Assembly (NCBI GenBank): GCA_016165875.1
Contig: JABBOT010000001.1
Location: forward strand, 34,775,011 to 34,839,010
Direction of reading: 5' to 3'
Source: Acanthopleura granulata
Lineage: Eukaryota > Mollusca > Polyplacophora > Chitonida > Chitonidae
DNA: 64,000 nt
The notes beneath the pieces were generated by a model that did no database searches, was not told the DNA's origin, and was given only the letters and a program-made list of their open reading frames with translations. Position 1 is the stretch's first letter. Every line of letters starts with the position of its first letter. The translations under genes and the position numbers were made by a program. Shown here piece after piece: positions 60,276 to 64,000 of the stretch.

Positions 60276-61257
60276 ATTACTCCTGTCTCCTTTCCGACTT
60301 TCAAGAATGGGTAGTTAGCATTGCCCGTGCTATCTGATGACGGCTCTTCAAACAAAATCAAGTAAAGCCAGTTGTGGAAATGCACGTAAATTCCCCACTC
60401 TCACACCTCCTTATTTATTGATTACCTTCATTACTTGAGGACACTGTTCTCGGCTATCAGCTCTATTGGACTGAGAACTAGTTTACCGAATGTTCAGTGA
60501 ACACCATCGCTGGAGAACAATCTATATCCCCGTAAATGGAGGGTGTAGCTGGAATTGAATAACAACACATGTTAGGCGTATGGAGCACTTAAAGGCGAAC
60601 GTTCAGAAAGACGGTGATCTTCATCGGGCCATCCTTCGACCCGCCGGGTGCACCCCAGTTACCTATATGCTGTAAGATTCTCCTTCTCCACATCAATTCA
60701 ATCTCTAATTTATTTTGGTTCACCAATAAAGAGTGCCCTCGTGTAGCCGACAGAATGTTAAGCCGCTTTCGTCGACTGTCGAATTTGCAGACTGGCTAAC
60801 AGGATCCAACTTGTGCCAGTTGATCGGTTCCGACAGGAATCGGTCGGCTTGGTAAACAGTCCAGGTGTTTAATTCGCAAATTGAGCATCTCTAGCAATGT
60901 AACGTCATTACGGAACTGATTACATGTCTGGCCGGATCAATGGGCCAGCCCCAGAACACACATCAACTCCAACTGGTCTTTTGTCTCGCAGATTGTATTG
61001 GCCGACGCGCCGGCCGTAACCTTGTGGTCCCTTCCCCACCCCGCTTTATTGGATTCGATGTAATAATTGCATTCTAAGGTGAATCTATGCGCCACGCGAG
61101 TGTAACACCATTAACATTCCAACTGATTGTTTAACGTTTATTTGGATGTGACCTGCGCACTCAACAGACTCTGTGTCTCCTTCCTGTAATCCCAGAACGC
61201 TTTGTACTAGGGGATATATCCCACAGCCTACATTGGTTATTTGACAACAACCATTCT
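60276..61257. other. unique sequence with possible short exons
   Basis: Two splice-site-bounded stretches stand out. The first is 60595-60671, preceded by acttaaag and followed by gtaagat. The second is 60992-61063, preceded by cttttgtctcgcag and open for 23 codons to a TAA, with GC-rich gccgacgcgccggccg. Neither shares a recognised domain, and the frames cannot be joined with confidence. Otherwise nothing is seen. Confidence 0.25.
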
Positions 61258-61307
61258 TCAAGATGGCAGTAAGCGTCAATCAAATAAATAAATATATAAA
61301 TAAAAAA
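61258..61307 (+). mobile_element. SINE-type tail remnant
   Basis: It reads aagatggcagtaagcgtcaatcaaataaataaatatataaataaa, which fits the last ~40 bases of SINE-A. Only the tail remains. Confidence 0.5.
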
Positions 61308-62560
61308 AAGTTTTGATTTCTTTGAATTAAATAACGTTGTTCTATATTCCTTATTTTTTTCGGGCTGTGGGTGTGAAGGAATTGACATGAAACAAGGTGT
61401 GGCAGTGGTACAAATTTGGGGACAAGAGCGTACAAGAGTTGTATCAGTGTCCGCCGTGGGAGCAAATATTTACCTATTAACTGAAGGGCAGTTTTTTGAC
61501 TGCCCATTTTTAAGTCTCGTATTTCTGATACAAAGAAACAATAAAAAGGTGCCAACGGAAAACTTCGCTACAGTAAATTGTAGCTGATTTCAGAGAACAG
61601 GGCTTTTGTCCTGCTTTCCTAAAAGCATGTTTTAGTGGAACAAAAGACAAGCGTATTTGATTGATCGAAGACGAGTAATATTTTTCTTTATCCAAGCTTT
61701 GTTTACCAGAATGTCATTGGAGTTTCGTTGTCAAATTCTTCCACCTTCTGTTGTCATTGTAATCCTACTGCGGCCGAAACTGTAAAAAATAAGAAACTTC
61801 ATGTAGCACAGCTGAATCACACCAATTCACAATAAACAACACGCTCCATAGTCACATGGCGCTTGTTCGTGGAATGTCGTTTGTACGGTTTTCTAAGCAT
61901 CTGTGTAAATACCATGGGGTGACACATCTGATAGCACGAAGTCATTTTTCTGAGGGTGTCAGAGAATGACAGCCGAGAAGAGTGCCATTTGTCGGGGTTC
62001 CGGAGAGTAGAGGAGACTTTTTGATATCGTGCAGGTTAGATGTAGTTCAGATCCTCTTAACGAGCAATCGACTACAGAACAATTATTCTTGGACTATTCC
62101 AGCGAGTGACACAATATTTTCTAAACGGAAGGGAACCAGTGGCGCTGGGACTGTATTAAGGGACAATGTGCGAGTCTGTTGAATCTTTTAGACGTGAGTG
62201 GCAACTGCTGAGCGACTAATCTGATCAGACAAATGACGGCGGTTTCTCCAGGCTGCCACAGGGGCAATATTATTACAGTCTATTCATCACATAAACCAGT
62301 ACATCGATCGCCTGCTGGAGACAGGCTTGGGTATGGATGTAATGCTAACCAAATCTATTTAAATTGTCAGGGTTGCTTGGGGGGGGGGGGGTGAATGAGA
62401 TGGTTGAAAAGCTAGGCATTCAACTGGTCAGAAAAAAAGGTTGTCTTTTACGTCATAGAAAGTTTCCGATCCGGTTCCGCGAATCGAAATGCGTGTTTCA
62501 ATAATTTTTTCACTTGAAAGTTTTAAATTTTGTTGACAGCATGGACCGTTAAAATCCACA
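61308..62560. other. unique sequence, no supported gene
   Basis: Short frames (61387-61587 plus, 61982-62182 plus) show no known domain. A small hairpin gggcag...ctgccc is at 61487-61506. A G-run of about 12 lies at 62381-62392. No repeat shared with the array. Confidence 0.4.
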
Positions 62561-62561
62561 T

Positions 62562-62660
62562 TAGAATGAATGAATGGTTATGGCTTAAAGTCACATCGGC
62601 AAAATCCCAACCATATCGTGGTGAGAATATGTTGAAACCAGGAAGCAATTAAGAGTTTTC
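62562..62660 (-). mobile_element. possible SINE tail fragment
   Basis: It begins gaatgaatgaatggttatggcttaaag, the same type of start as the SINE-C piece at 12919 (gaatgaatgaatgcttattgtttaac). The rest is not recognisable. Confidence 0.35.
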
Positions 62661-62773
62661 TACGTGATGTGATGAACACTCTAAGATCAAAATAAAATAG
62701 ACGAATATTTTTAAAAAGTAGTATAAAAGTCGAAAACCGCTATTTTTATATTATAAACTCAACTAATATACAT

Positions 62774-63562
62774 TGTTACGAACCCCGCCTTTAAAATATT
62801 GTAATATTTTTCTTATTTGTTTTCACGCTAACCAGGCCTGTGTATGACCTACACTTTTTTCCTGTGTTAGGTTAGGCTGGAATTCAGTCGCGTTATCTCC
62901 AGGCTTCTGTATTTATGAGTTCCTGTGATTGTAAATAGAGCGTACATTCTGGATAGATGTATCCATATTGTAAACATGTTTGCGAACAAACCATCCAGAG
63001 TTTTCTTTACGTTAGCCCATAAATATGAGCGACGAAGTCGTTAAGCTGGCAGTCATTTACTTACACTTACTTTGAGAGCAGTCGTTTTACTTGCGTCCAC
63101 ATATTTAATCTTATCTACTTAGAAGGATTTTTATGGGATTTTGGAGGTATTGGCTTACACGCCGTTAGAAAGTTTTGTCATTTTGTACTCCATTTTTCGG
63201 TACGTAGCACTTTGTGGGCTTGTGTTTCGCCACATACTATTTAGTGTGAGACGTTCTTTTGGAGCTTGTATCGCTCCTTGGCCCTCTGTGGGATTACGTA
63301 CATTTCATCCCAGTTTACCCTGAAAGTGACTTAGTGTATGTTTCCGAGGAGTGAAACATACATCCCAAGCTCGGCATTACGGACGCAATTGTCAACCCGT
63401 CTGCCCAAGAAACTTGCACCTTGCCGGGGAGTTGTATATCTGCCATCGTCGGCGTACCGGGCCCCTCCACCCAACCGCTGTTCGTCACTTCAGGACTTGT
63501 CATCCTCCAATTCGAGAATTCCGGAGCACTGTGGATTCTACATGTACGTGGACTGTCCTGCC

Positions 63563-63645
<83 letters not shown>

Positions 63646-63804
63646 CAGTTGAACTATTTGTCTGTTTTGTTTAAACCTATGTATTGAACTTATTCAAGTG
63701 TCTTCGTGTTTCTTTGTTTGATCTTGTGTAAGGCCTATCGCTGTCTGAGAGTTGGACAAGCCTTTTGTTTATCAATTTTCCTCTCCGATAGTGGTACTCT
63801 TACA
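62774..63804 (+). mobile_element. LTR-like element (probable solo LTR)
   Basis: It starts tgttacgaaccccgcc and ends gtggtactcttaca, giving the TG...CA ends of a retrotransposon LTR. The length is about 1.03 kb. The right ~650 bases are shared with 350-1014. The flanks are tacat on the left and tcatt on the right, so a clean 5-base target duplication is not seen. No coding region or primer-binding site follows. A TA microsatellite has expanded inside. A solo LTR from a Gypsy- or BEL-type element is the likeliest reading, but another dispersed repeat is possible. Confidence 0.55.
63564..63640. repeat. (TA)n microsatellite
   Basis: About 38 uninterrupted TA repeats inside the LTR-like element. 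The related copy at 350-1014 has a C-rich stretch here instead. Long tyrosine-isoleucine frames across it are artefacts. Confidence 0.95.
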
Positions 63805-64000
63805 TCATTTATATATACATAGTCTCAACATTTGAATATGCATAAGCATTACCCTTCCCTCAGACAAATCATCAGTTTTATTTTTTTTTCCACGCCTGCA
63901 ATATTTTTCCTCACCTTGTTTATATTGTAACGAACAAGGTTACGTCATCGTAAGGCAAGAGCTATATGTTGTCTGTGATTTCAAATCAGACGCTTCCGTG
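63805..64000 (-). repeat. array copy U7 resumes (block G)
   Basis: The words caacatttgaatatgcataag, cagacaaatcatcagtttt, tcaccttgtttatattgtaa and gtaaggcaagagctatatg match block G of U6 (46748-46870) and U4 (34700-34850) in the same orientation. So this is the piece that should follow block E of U7 after 58560. Confidence 0.7.

Noticed and set aside
61487..61506. Hairpin gggcag...ctgccc followed by T-rich bases, like a bacterial terminator
   Set aside because: The window is eukaryotic and there is no gene upstream to terminate. A 6-base stem is expected by chance.
63338..63687. Frames rich in tyrosine-isoleucine repeats
   Set aside because: They are translations of a TA microsatellite inside an LTR-like element.

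Overview
The window looks like nuclear DNA of a marine invertebrate, most likely a lophotrochozoan such as a mollusc or brachiopod. This rests on three tRNA-headed SINE families of the kind common in those animals, a Tc1-like transposon, a LINE-type reverse transcriptase tail, intron-like AT-rich sequence, and the absence of any long uninterrupted gene. No complete protein-coding gene, rRNA, CRISPR array or bacterial operon is visible. The taxon is inference.

Layout. Bases 1 to about 6,100 are a left flank of old repeats: a degenerate ~100-bp tandem repeat, an LTR fragment, a 76-bp tandem duplication, a SINE, a decayed LINE 3' end and another SINE. From about 6,100 to 58,560 the window is dominated by one large structure: a multi-kilobase non-coding unit present about seven times. 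Two copies (U1 ~6.1-14.6 kb, U2 ~15.4-23.5 kb) read rightwards. After a ~2-kb centre, the rest (U3 ~25.5-33.7, U4 ~33.8-40.5, U5 ~40.5-45.2, U6 ~45.3-57.0, U7 from ~57.3 kb) read leftwards. The copies share a series of blocks in the same order, named here in U1 orientation: W, X, Y, Z, A, B, C, H, D, G, E, F. W, X and Y were recognised only in the inverted copies. The copies differ by many substitutions, deletions, small flips and independent insertions, so the array is old and is not an assembly echo. U5 lacks F through most of C. U4 has a truncated F and a local duplication in C.

Younger elements sit inside the copies and can be proved as insertions because sister copies keep the empty site. 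These are a MITE with terminal inverted repeats in U1 (6782-6912), a decayed Tc1-like transposon in U3 (31449-32607), and a SINE inside block A of U4 (39129-39305).

U7 stops at ~58,560 and resumes at ~63,805. The 5.2 kb between is unrelated sequence. It ends in a ~1.03-kb LTR-like element (62774-63804) related to the fragment at 350-1014, and it contains the only stretch that looks like a promoter and first exon (TATA box 60019, possible start codon 60060). No protein function could be assigned there. How the parts work together cannot be said beyond this: the window is a repeat-built, gene-poor or intronic/intergenic region whose main feature is the two-orientation array.
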